The position numbers and the translations under genes were made by a program. This document shows, in pieces, positions 1 to 6,668 of a stretch of 33,115 nucleotides of DNA; position 1 is the stretch's first letter, and each line of letters starts with the position of its first letter. Where the stretch lies: NCBI GenBank assembly GCA_005877505.1, contig VBOO01000019.1:1-33115 (forward strand). The letters run 5' to 3'. The notes under the pieces are model-generated. The model was not told the origin of the DNA. It was given only the letters and a program-made list of their open reading frames with translations, and did not search any database. Source of the stretch: Nitrospirota bacterium (GTDB taxonomy: Bacteria > Nitrospirota > Nitrospiria > Nitrospirales > NS-4).

Positions 1-77
1 TTCGAAACATCGCGGGGAGCCCTCGTGGGCGGCATCTTAGCTTACCTGTCACGGTCCCAGCAAGGCATCCGGCAACC

Positions 78-106
78 TTGACTTACTTCAGCGATTCTGT
101 TTAGAT
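78..106 (+). promoter_or_regulatory. sigma70-type promoter of the F0 ATP synthase operon
   Basis: TTGACT at 78-83, a 17-nt spacer, and TTAGAT at 101-106 preceded by TGT (extended -10). The bases after the -10 are GC-rich (GGCGCCC at 107-113), a discriminator type known from growth-rate or stringently controlled promoters. The predicted start near 113 leaves a leader of about 180 nt containing the palindrome at 147-210. Predicted by inspection only. Confidence 0.55.
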
Positions 107-146
107 GGCGCCCGATTTTGACCGGAGCAATTTGAACGCCGCTCAC

Positions 147-210
147 GACCCGTTGCTGGTGACCCGTTGCAATTGAAGAGCAACTGGTACCCCGAGCAAC
201 GGGTGCCCCG
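147..210. repeat. nested palindromic repeat, family ACCCRTTGC, copy 1
   Basis: The outer arms ACCCGTTGCT (148-157) and AGCAACGGGT (195-204) are perfectly complementary. They enclose a second ACCCGTTGC (162-170) facing GCAACTGGT (181-189), with one mismatch. The same layout and the trailing GTGCCCCG recur at 4415-4469 and 12506-12597. It lies in the probable leader of the ATP synthase transcript, so it could fold in the mRNA. It resembles a REP-type element. Confidence 0.8.
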
Positions 211-293
211 ACTTCGCGGCTATCTTAACGCTGCTCGGCCGAGACCTCGCAGCTACGGAGGCGCGGAGCGCGAAGCCGCAGGCGCTGGGTTTC

Positions 294-503
294 ATGGTTG
301 ATCAGCCCGATGCGTTCCGGAAAGGCCTCGCGATCGCCGCGCGGATCGGCGTCGAGCTGGTAGCCGCCCTGATCGTGGGCGGCGGCTTGGGATACCTGGC
401 CGACGCGTACTTCAGTTCCGCACCAGTAGGAATCATCATCGGGATCTTCCTGGGCATGGCGGCGGGTCTGTTGAACGTGTATCGGACTGCGTCACGGCTC
501 TGA
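294..503 (+). CDS. atpZ: AtpZ/AtpI-family F0 ATP synthase accessory protein
   Basis: A 69-residue protein with two predicted membrane helices (about residues 13-38 and 42-65, the latter rich in Gly and small residues) joined by a short loop. This is the size and shape of the AtpZ (ATPase_gene1) family that precedes atpB in many operons and is linked to Mg2+/Ca2+ supply or c-ring assembly. ATG at 294 is the first plausible start; a clear Shine-Dalgarno is hard to see in the GC-rich leader. atpB starts 3 nt after the stop, which supports one operon. Assignment rests on size, topology and position more than on a diagnostic motif; the alternative is a short AtpI. Confidence 0.75.
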   Translation: MVDQPDAFRKGLAIAARIGVELVAALIVGGGLGYLADAYFSSAPVGIIIGIFLGMAAGLLNVYRTASRL

Positions 504-506
504 TCG

Positions 507-1256
507 ATGGAAAGCAATCCCCTCCATCCCTTTGAATTGCACCCCTACGGGGAGTTTCACCTGTTCGGGCTCGACATCACGCCGAACAAGGCGGTGATCA
601 TGATGTGGATCGTGATCGCCCTGGCATCGTGGCTTCTCTACACGGCGGGCCGCGAGCGTCGGCTGGTCCCGACCAGGCTGCAGAGCGTGGCCGAGATGCT
701 GGTGGAGTTTATCCGGGGGATGATCCTGGATATGATGGGGGAGAAAGGCATGCGGTTCTTTCCCTTCGTCGCAACGCTGTTTGTGTTCATCCTATTCTGC
801 AACCTGTTGGGGCTCATCCCCGGCGCCTACACGGTGACGAGCCAGATCGTGGTCACGGCGTCCTTCGCGATCTTTGTGTACACCATGAGCGTCGTCGTGG
901 GGTTCGCCCTCCACGGCATCAGGTTCTTCGGAATTCTGGTTCCTCCGGGAACGCCCTTGTGGCTCCTCCCTCTGATGATCCCGATCGAAATCGTGAGCCA
1001 GTTGGCGCGGCCATTCGCGCTTGCGGTCCGACTGTTTGCCAACATGACGGCCGGGCACACGATTCTGGCAGTCCTCTTCGGCATGGTGCTCTCGCTGCCC
1101 GTGTTTATCGGCTGGCTTCCGTTTGCGTTCACGATCGCGATATCGGGATTAGAAGTGCTCATCGCATTTATTCAAGCCTACATTTTTACGATTTTGACCT
1201 GCGTGTATCTCGGAGACGCCATCACTCTGCACGGACATTCCGAGGGCGCGCACTAA
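507..1256 (+). CDS. atpB: F0F1 ATP synthase subunit a
   Basis: A 249-residue multi-spanning membrane protein that forms the two proton half-channels next to the c-ring. The diagnostic helix is visible at about residues 165-190, with the essential arginine at R175 in the ALAVRLFANMTAGH segment, and the last helix at 213-238 (GLEVLIAFIQAYIF). H184 and E216 occupy the positions held by Glu219 and His245 in E. coli, the swapped arrangement known from many bacteria and mitochondria. The length is normal and the gene appears intact. It follows atpZ by 3 nt and precedes atpE by 34 nt. Confidence 0.97.
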   Translation: MESNPLHPFELHPYGEFHLFGLDITPNKAVIMMWIVIALASWLLYTAGRERRLVPTRLQSVAEMLVEFIRGMILDMMGEKGMRFFPFVATLFVFILFCNLLGLIPGAYTVTSQIVVTASFAIFVYTMSVVVGFALHGIRFFGILVPPGTPLWLLPLMIPIEIVSQLARPFALAVRLFANMTAGHTILAVLFGMVLSLPVFIGWLPFAFTIAISGLEVLIAFIQAYIFTILTCVYLGDAITLHGHSEGAH

Positions 1257-1290
1257 CCGCGTGAATTGCGACAAGAAAGGAGAACGCTGA

Positions 1291-1521
1291 ATGGACGCTG
1301 CATCGGCTGCACTGTTGGGAATGGGGTTGGCGGCCGCCGGGTTTGCCGGCGCCGGCGTGGGCATCGGGTACATCTTCGGAAAGATGATCGAAGCGGTGGC
1401 TCGACAGCCTGAAGCCGAAGGGCGGGTCGGCAAGTACATGTGGATCGGGTTCGCCCTCGTAGAAGCGATCGCGCTCTACGGGCTCGTCGTTGCGTTCATC
1501 ATCATGGGGCTTCGAAAATAA
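1291..1521 (+). CDS. atpE: F0F1 ATP synthase subunit c
   Basis: A 76-residue two-helix proteolipid that forms the rotor ring. Helix 1 carries the Gly-repeat packing motif (GAGVGIG, residues 20-26). The cytoplasmic loop has the conserved RQP (38-40), and helix 2 carries the ion-binding carboxylate E58 in the FALVEAIALYGLV context. The Gln of helix 1 and the Ser/Thr after the carboxylate that mark Na+-binding rings are absent, so a proton-translocating ring is expected. A good ribosome site (AGAAAGGAG, 1272-1280) precedes ATG 1291. Confidence 0.97.
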   Translation: MDAASAALLGMGLAAAGFAGAGVGIGYIFGKMIEAVARQPEAEGRVGKYMWIGFALVEAIALYGLVVAFIIMGLRK

Positions 1522-1566
1522 TCATTCCGTCGACGCGGAGCGTCACCATCCGGAGAGGACTTCGCC

Positions 1567-2076
1567 ATGCCACAGTTTGACACCCACTTTTTCTCCTCGT
1601 TGCTCTTCTGGGAATGGGTTTCCTTCGGCATCTTGCTGTTCCTGCTCTACAAGTACGCCTTCCCCGGGATTCTCAATGCCCTTGATGAGCGGGAACGGAA
1701 GATCCGCGAGAGCATCGAGGCGGCGGAGCGATCGCGCGCGGAAGCCGAACGGCGGTTGGCCGAGTACGAGGCCAGGATGCAATCCGCGCAACAGGAGGCA
1801 GCGGAGCTGGTCGCCCAAGCCAAGGTCAGGGTGCAGCATATGATGGAAGAGAACGAGCGCCGGATGGCGGCCGAGGCGGAGCGGATCAAGGCGAATGCCG
1901 CCCGTGAGATCGAGCAGGAGCGCCGCAAGGCGCTCGAGGAGGTGCGACGCTATACCAGCGAGCTGGGCCTGCGCATCGCGGAGAAAGTGCTCGAACGGAC
2001 TCTGACGGACGCCGACCACAAGCGTCTGGCCGACGAGGCCCTCATCGCGGTCGCCAAGGACTTCGAGAAGTCGTAG
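1567..2076 (+). CDS. atpF: F0F1 ATP synthase subunit b
   Basis: A 169-residue peripheral-stalk subunit. One hydrophobic segment (about residues 10-33) is followed by a long highly charged alpha-helical stretch rich in Glu, Arg and Ala (about 38-150), the typical dimeric coiled-coil stalk. The site GGAGAGGA lies upstream of ATG 1567. This is the last F0 gene here: no atpH, atpA, atpG, atpD or atpC follows. The next gene is on the opposite strand, so the F1 genes must be elsewhere. A second b-type gene (b') is not seen. A palindrome starts immediately after the stop codon. Confidence 0.93.
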   Translation: MPQFDTHFFSSLLFWEWVSFGILLFLLYKYAFPGILNALDERERKIRESIEAAERSRAEAERRLAEYEARMQSAQQEAAELVAQAKVRVQHMMEENERRMAAEAERIKANAAREIEQERRKALEEVRRYTSELGLRIAEKVLERTLTDADHKRLADEALIAVAKDFEKS

Positions 2077-2101
2077 GGGGACAGATTTGAAATCCGTCCC
2101 C
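2077..2101. repeat. 25-bp palindrome between convergent genes
   Basis: GGGGACAGATTT (2077-2088) and AAATCCGTCCCC (2090-2101) are complementary except for one position, around a single central G. It begins right after the atpF stop and ends just before the stop of the minus-strand GYD gene, so it could act as a bidirectional transcription stop, but there is no U-tract on either side. It could instead be a short mobile palindrome. Confidence 0.6.
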
Positions 2102-2107
2102 ACCGGG

Positions 2108-2413
2108 TTATTTCTTCTTCCAGAGCTCACGCAACAGCGTCGCCCATTCATCCCTCGGCAAGGCCGGCATCGTGGTGATCGAGATGTGCCCGAGGGAGGC
2201 GTTCTTGACCGCGGCTTTCATCGCCGTCTTGTTGTCCGGGAACTGGAGGATGGCTACTACATCGTAGTCTCCGAGACAATAGTAGGCGGCGAGCAGTTTC
2301 CCGCCCAGTTCCTCGATGTTCTTCTTCACCTTGTCAGACCGGTCGATACCCTGGTCCTTCATCGTCATGATCCCTTCCCGCGTGAACTTCACCAGGCTCA
2401 CGTAGATTGGCAT
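2108..2413 (-). CDS. GYD domain protein
   Basis: A 101-residue protein starting MPIYVSLVKFT, with the GYD-type signature in the centre (LGDYDVVAILQFPD, about residues 48-60) and the ending typical of this ferredoxin-like dimeric alpha/beta-barrel family. The family has no settled function. The start is at ATG 2413: a strong AAGGAGGA lies 6 nt upstream, while longer upstream reading in the same frame runs through a promoter region and has a different composition. A candidate promoter lies at 2503-2531. It converges with atpF and diverges from the desaturase gene. Confidence 0.85.
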   Translation of the reverse strand: MPIYVSLVKFTREGIMTMKDQGIDRSDKVKKNIEELGGKLLAAYYCLGDYDVVAILQFPDNKTAMKAAVKNASLGHISITTMPALPRDEWATLLRELWKKK

Positions 2414-2502
2414 GGCTTCCTCCTTATGACTGCGGCGAACGATCGGAGCCTCGCTCTGTCGTTCTCGGTCGAATGACACCGAACCACCCTCGGATGGGGA
2501 CA

Positions 2503-2531
2503 ATTCTAATCCTGAAAAGAATGCGGCACAA
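2503..2531 (-). promoter_or_regulatory. sigma70-type promoter for the GYD gene
   Basis: Read on the minus strand: TTGTGC (2531-2526), 17-nt spacer, TAGAAT (2508-2503). It is placed about 90 nt upstream of the start codon at 2413. Only 12 nt separate its -35 from the -35 of the divergent promoter at 2544, so the two are back to back. Confidence 0.45.
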
Positions 2532-2543
2532 GCTGCAACCATA

Positions 2544-2572
2544 TTGTGTTCTGCGGGAAAGTGTGGTACCGT
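2544..2572 (+). promoter_or_regulatory. promoter for the desaturase gene
   Basis: TTGTGT (2544-2549), 17-nt spacer, TACCGT (2567-2572) preceded by TGG (extended -10). The predicted start near 2579 gives a leader of about 80 nt before ATG 2660. The -10 is a weak match and relies on the TGn extension. Confidence 0.35.
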
Positions 2573-2659
2573 ATCGCTCGATTCATCGCTAGTCTTGCTG
2601 CAAGCGTTTTCCTGCTTGTTGCGTGACCGTTCTCTTTCCCAAACCAGGAGACCGTCGCT

Positions 2660-3535
2660 ATGCCGTCTACTGCAGACTCTGTCAAGCCGCTGACTCGTCA
2701 GTGCAGTTATGGGACGATCATCCTTTTCAGCCTCATCACCCTGGGCGCCCTGGTCGGGCTTCCCGTGTTCGCGTATTTCCATGACTACTCGTGGGTGGAT
2801 TGGGCCATGTTCGGGCTCCTGTATGTCGTCACTGGTTTGGGCATCACGGTCGGCTACCATCGTCTCATCGCCCACCGAAGCTTCGACTGCCCGAGGTGGG
2901 TCAAGGCGGCTTTGTTGATCGCTGGCGGATGGGCTTTGGAAAACTCGGCGCTCAAGTGGGCCTCGGCTCATATCCGCCACCATGCACGGTGTGACGAGGA
3001 AGAGGACCCCTATAACGCCCAACGGGGGTTTTGGTACAGCCACGTCGGGTGGATTTTTTTCACTGACCCTTACGCCTACGATGAGAGATACACCTCGCGT
3101 CTGCGGCAGGACCCGTTAGTGATGTGGCAGCACCGGTACTACGTACCCCTCCTGCTGCTCGGGCTCGCCCTGCCCTTTGTGGTGGGCTTTCTCTATGACG
3201 GGTGGATGGGCGGGCTCGGCTGCTTTCTGCTGGCGGGCGTGGGGCGGACCTTCCTCGTGCTCAATTCCACCTTCTGCATCAATTCCATCTGTCATCTGTG
3301 GGGAGCACAGCCGCATACGGCGACGGACTCGAGCCGGGACAGTTGGGTGGTCTCTCTCGTTACCTTTGGCGAGGGGTACCACAATTATCACCACGCCCAT
3401 CAGCGAGACTACCGGAACGGGCCGCGGTGGTATAACTTTGATCCGTCAAAGTGGCTGATCTTTGGATTGTCCAAGATCGGCGCGGCTTGGGATCTCTGTC
3501 GGGTGCAGCCTGGGCGGACTCGATTTGTGTCTTAG
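2660..3535 (+). CDS. membrane fatty acid (acyl-CoA/acyl-lipid) delta-9-type desaturase
   Basis: A 291-residue integral membrane di-iron desaturase that introduces a double bond into acyl chains, probably for membrane fluidity. The three histidine boxes are present: HRLIAH (67-72), HIRHH (104-108) and HNYHH (241-245), as well as the NSICH element (208-212) that completes the metal site. Hydrophobic segments flank the boxes (about 19-62 and 160-200). The length fits the short prokaryotic delta-9 class without a cytochrome b5 domain. ATG 2660 follows a CAGGAGA ribosome site. Regiospecificity cannot be read from sequence. Confidence 0.93.
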   Translation: MPSTADSVKPLTRQCSYGTIILFSLITLGALVGLPVFAYFHDYSWVDWAMFGLLYVVTGLGITVGYHRLIAHRSFDCPRWVKAALLIAGGWALENSALKWASAHIRHHARCDEEEDPYNAQRGFWYSHVGWIFFTDPYAYDERYTSRLRQDPLVMWQHRYYVPLLLLGLALPFVVGFLYDGWMGGLGCFLLAGVGRTFLVLNSTFCINSICHLWGAQPHTATDSSRDSWVVSLVTFGEGYHNYHHAHQRDYRNGPRWYNFDPSKWLIFGLSKIGAAWDLCRVQPGRTRFVS

Positions 3536-3551
3536 CGTAAGGCGAAACACC

Positions 3552-3854
3552 ATGATGACCCTTCATACGCCAGGACCCTGGCATCTAGCGGTCTATGTCA
3601 ATGAAAGAGACGAGATGTTCCCGCCGCATATCGTCGGTTTGTTGGATAACTACTCTGTGGCCGATTGTTGCGGGGGGGATGATCTAGACCTGGGTAACGG
3701 TCGGCTGATCTCGGCTGCTCCAGACCTTTTGGAGGCATGCGAGGCGGCCATCGTCGCCTTATCCGACGATGCCCCAGGCGGTGCGCTATCGGAAGCCAAT
3801 CGCAGGGCGGTAAGACTGTGCCGTGCCGCCCGCGACAAAGCCTACGAGGCATAA
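3552..3854 (+). CDS. small phage-type protein of unknown function
   Basis: A 100-residue protein with two recognisable blocks: HTPGPW near the N-terminus (5-10) and NGRLISAAPDLLEACEAA (49-66), then a charged helical tail. Proteins with a TPGPW start and an (A/G)RLI-AAPDLLEA block are common in tailed phages and prophages and have no known activity. Here the gene sits alone 16 bp after the desaturase, with no other phage gene nearby, which suggests a stray acquisition. Start ATG 3552 or 3555; only a weak TAAGGCG precedes it. Confidence 0.7.
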   Translation: MMTLHTPGPWHLAVYVNERDEMFPPHIVGLLDNYSVADCCGGDDLDLGNGRLISAAPDLLEACEAAIVALSDDAPGGALSEANRRAVRLCRAARDKAYEA

Positions 3855-3971
3855 CGACTAGACCCGACTCTCCGGGGTTCTGCTCCTCAGCCCACACGCA
3901 CAGGACACGCCGCAGTCCTGCCTCTTGGAGCCTCTTTCGCGGGAGCCCGTGTCGCGATACAATCGATTCCA

Positions 3972-4382
3972 ATGGGTGACCTAACGCGAACGATCGACCC
4001 GGGCATGGAGACTATTCTGCTCGTGGATGACGATGAGTCGGTCCGGGCACTGGTTCGTGACAGTTTTAAGCAGCAGGGGTACACCGTCTTGGAGGCCCGT
4101 TTCAACAGCGAAGCGCTCCTGATCGCCAGGCGGCATGATGGCCCCATCCATTTGACAGTCGTGGATGTCATGATGCCCGGGATTAACGGGCGTGAATTGG
4201 CCTACATGTTGACATCGTCACGCCCGAACATGAAAGTGCTCTACATCTCCGGGTACCCGTTTGAGATCGTCCGTGAGAAGCTCCGGGTTGTCGACATGGC
4301 AAACTTTTTCCCTAAATCCTTCCCCATCGAGGCCCTTGTCAGTAAAGTACGAGAACTGCTGAAGGCCAACCCGCAGCCCTGA
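3972..4382 (+). CDS. single-domain response regulator (CheY-like receiver)
   Basis: A 136-residue protein consisting only of a receiver domain. The acidic pocket is D19-D21 (LLVDDDESVR), the phospho-acceptor is D65 (VVDVMMPG), the conserved Thr/Ser is S93 (YISGY) and the lysine is K115 (FPKSF). No output domain follows. The ending resembles receivers at the C-terminus of hybrid histidine kinases, so it may be a detached phosphorelay module. No kinase gene is adjacent. Starts at 3972 and 4005 are both possible; the latter begins directly at the receiver fold. A TACAAT at 3958-3963 lies so close to ATG 3972 that the 3972 start would be nearly leaderless. Confidence 0.88.
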   Translation: MGDLTRTIDPGMETILLVDDDESVRALVRDSFKQQGYTVLEARFNSEALLIARRHDGPIHLTVVDVMMPGINGRELAYMLTSSRPNMKVLYISGYPFEIVREKLRVVDMANFFPKSFPIEALVSKVRELLKANPQP

Positions 4383-4414
4383 GCGAGACAGCGCACGAAG
4401 AACCCCTCACCCTA

Positions 4415-4469
4415 ACCCTCTCCATGACCCATTGCATTCAGAAGAGCAATGGGTGCCCCGGGCGAGGGT
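4415..4469. repeat. nested palindromic repeat, family ACCCRTTGC, copy 2
   Basis: Inner arms ACCCATTGC (4427-4435) and GCAATGGGT (4446-4454) are perfectly complementary. The outer arms ACCCTC (4415-4420) and GAGGGT (4464-4469) also match. It fills the gap between the convergent response regulator and larE, where the hairpin could help stop transcription from both sides. The preceding CCTCACCCTAACCC text is a common interspersed bacterial repeat motif. Confidence 0.78.
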
Positions 4470-4504
4470 AAACTAGGCCCATTTCTTCGCTTTGCTCAGG
4501 ATGG

Positions 4505-5347
4505 TTAAATGGTAGGGATGTTTGCGCTGCCGGGGCGGTAGCCGGCGGGATCGAGGGTCACGCTCGCGAAGCCCAGCGCGGTAAGCCTGCTGGTGACGTG
4601 GTCGCGCATCCTTGGCTCGACGAGCCGCGAGAGCTCTTCCTGCCCCACCTCGACCCGCGCGTGCCCGCCGTGATCCCGCACCCGCACCTGACGAAAGCCT
4701 TCATCCAGCAGGACCGCCTCGGCGGCTTCGATCCGTCTGAGCCGCTCCACCGTGATCGTCTCCCCCCGGACAATGCGCGACGACAGGCATGCGGCTGCGG
4801 GCTTGTCCCAGTTCGACAGCCCCAGCCGTCGCGCCGCCTGCCGGACTGCCGTCTTGCCCATGCCGGCCTCCACCAACGGACTCCGGACACGGTGCTCGCG
4901 CGCGGCCTGGAGACCCGGACGATCGTCGCCCAGGTCATCGCATTGCGTCCCGTTCACGACATACGCGAGACCGAGCCCCGAGGCCATGGGGACCAGCGCC
5001 GAGTAGAGGTCCGTCTTGCACCGGTAGCACCTGCTGGTGGTGTTCATCACGAACTCAGAGTCGCGGAGCTGATCTGTTTCGTGGATGATCTGCCGGACGC
5101 CGAGTTCCGCGCAGATCGTCTGGGACAGCGCCAATTCAATGGCAGGGAACGTGGGGGACACCGCCGTCACTGCGACGGCACGCGCTCCGAGCACGTCGTG
5201 CGCCACTTTCAGGACGAGCGTGCTGTCGACGCCGCCGGAGAAGGCGACGAGCGCGGAGTCCATGTCGCCCACGATCGCCCTGAGACGATCGAGCGCGAGG
5301 TCCGCGGTCCCGGCGTCACTTCGTGTTGAGGACGACATTCGCGTCAA
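4505..5347 (-). CDS. larE: ATP-dependent sacrificial sulfur transferase LarE
   Basis: A 280-residue PP-loop ATPase. The pyrophosphate-binding loop SGGVDST is at 37-43. C187 in PAAACLSSR sits where LarE enzymes carry the sulfur-donor cysteine. A CYRC pair lies at 107-110 and may relate to metal or cluster binding in some homologues. LarE converts its carbonylated nicotinate mononucleotide substrate to the thio form in nickel-pincer cofactor synthesis; larB, larC and larA are not in this window. The start overlaps the end of the upstream M16 gene by 32 nt (ATG 5347, alternatively 5338), which indicates translational coupling at the end of the rlmN–M16–M16–larE minus-strand cluster. Confidence 0.9.
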   Translation of the reverse strand: MTRMSSSTRSDAGTADLALDRLRAIVGDMDSALVAFSGGVDSTLVLKVAHDVLGARAVAVTAVSPTFPAIELALSQTICAELGVRQIIHETDQLRDSEFVMNTTSRCYRCKTDLYSALVPMASGLGLAYVVNGTQCDDLGDDRPGLQAAREHRVRSPLVEAGMGKTAVRQAARRLGLSNWDKPAAACLSSRIVRGETITVERLRRIEAAEAVLLDEGFRQVRVRDHGGHARVEVGQEELSRLVEPRMRDHVTSRLTALGFASVTLDPAGYRPGSANIPTI

Positions 5348-6668
5348 TCTTGGCTTCGGCCAATTTGCCGACGATGACCAGGGCGTAGAGGTCGGGGTTG
5401 AGATACGTCCGGGCCACGCGCAGGACGTCCTCTTTTGTCACCGACGCAATGGCCTTGGGGTAATCGTCGAAATAGCTCAGGCCGAGGCCGTGCAGCTCCA
5501 CGAGGTTCAGCAGCGACGCGAGTTTCGCGGCGGTGTCCATGCGCAGCGGGAAGCTGCCGATCAGGTACGCTTTGGCGTCGGCCAGTTCCTGGTCGCTGAC
5601 CGGTTCGGTCCGGATGCGCTTGAGCTCCTGAAGCACGCTGGCGAGGGCCTGGTTCGCCGCCGCGTTCCGGGTCTGCACGCGCACGGCGAAAGGACCCGGC
5701 ATGACATTCGCTTCGAAGACGCTGTCCACGTCGTAGGCCAGGCCCTGCTCGTCGCGAATACGGTGCACGAGTCGCGAAGAGAACCCGCCGCCGCCCAGGA
5801 TATAGTTCATCACCGCCACGGCGTAGAAGTCTGGGTTCCGCCGTTCAATGCCCACATGACCGAGGACAATGGTCGCTTGCGTGAGGTCCTTATCGATCAG
5901 CTTCAGCATGGGCTTCGGCAGAGGGAGCGGGGTCGGGAAGGCCGGGAGCGGGAGCGCTTTCGGCGTCCAGGAGCCGAAGTACTTCTTCACCAGATCGAGG
6001 GCCTCGGTCTTCCGCACATCGCCGACGATGGCCATGATCGCGCGGTTCGGGCGGAAGAAGCTGTTGTGGAACTCGACCAGGTCTTGCCGGGTGAGCCGGG
6101 ACACGGTCATTTCGTCGCCGTTGGCCGGCCGCTGGTAGGGATGGCCCTTGAAGACGATCTCGTTGAAGGCCTTGGTGGCGATGGTGCCCGGCTCGTCTCT
6201 CTCCGACTTGAGGAAGCCCACCAGCTCGTCGCGGACACGCGTGACCTCCTTCGCCTCAAATGTGGGATTCCTAAGGATGTCGGCCAGAAGAGTGAACCCG
6301 AGGTCCGCGTCTTTTTTCAGCACGCGCAACGTGGCGGTCGTAGAGTCCTCTCCGCCTTGGGCGGTGAGCTCGCCTCCGATGAACTCGATCTGCTCGGCGA
6401 GTTGAACCGCGCTCCGGGTTTTGGTGCCTTCGTCCAGCATGTCGGCGACCATGTACGACAGGCCGGCCTTGGCGTCCGGATCGTAGACTGCTCCCGCTTT
6501 CATCAAGACGGTCACGGTGACAATGGGCAGAGAGGGCTGGTCCACGATCAGCACGGTCATGCCGTTCTGCGTCACCACGCGGGCCACTGCGATCTCGGCG
6601 GCGTGGGACGCACTCGTCAGGACGCTCCCGACCGCGAGCACGGCGAGGAGGAACGTGGCGCGGATCAT
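5316..6668 (-). CDS. M16-family peptidase-like subunit, zinc site lost (secreted)
   Basis: A 450-residue M16B protein with an N-terminal signal peptide (hydrophobic 4-20, likely cleavage after SHAA). Where active members have HxxEH this one has Y72-M-V-A75-D76, so zinc cannot be held. It keeps the R305/Y312 pair (RDEQGLAY) used for substrate binding in the C-terminal half. Its start overlaps the stop of the active M16 gene (ATGA, 6665-6668). In M16B heterodimers such as mitochondrial processing peptidase, one subunit carries zinc and the other the R/Y pair; this gene is the R/Y partner. The complex would act in the periplasm. Confidence 0.92.
   Translation of the reverse strand: MIRATFLLAVLAVGSVLTSASHAAEIAVARVVTQNGMTVLIVDQPSLPIVTVTVLMKAGAVYDPDAKAGLSYMVADMLDEGTKTRSAVQLAEQIEFIGGELTAQGGEDSTTATLRVLKKDADLGFTLLADILRNPTFEAKEVTRVRDELVGFLKSERDEPGTIATKAFNEIVFKGHPYQRPANGDEMTVSRLTRQDLVEFHNSFFRPNRAIMAIVGDVRKTEALDLVKKYFGSWTPKALPLPAFPTPLPLPKPMLKLIDKDLTQATIVLGHVGIERRNPDFYAVAVMNYILGGGGFSSRLVHRIRDEQGLAYDVDSVFEANVMPGPFAVRVQTRNAAANQALASVLQELKRIRTEPVSDQELADAKAYLIGSFPLRMDTAAKLASLLNLVELHGLGLSYFDDYPKAIASVTKEDVLRVARTYLNPDLYALVIVGKLAEAKIDANVVLNTK

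Noticed and set aside
1-81. C-terminal end of an upstream gene ending at TGA 79-81
   Set aside because: Frame 1 is open, but 26 codons with no recognisable motif is not enough to support a gene.
2414-3043. Long N-terminal extension of the minus-strand GYD gene
   Set aside because: It runs antisense to the desaturase and through two promoters; ATG 2413 has a strong ribosome site and starts the family domain.
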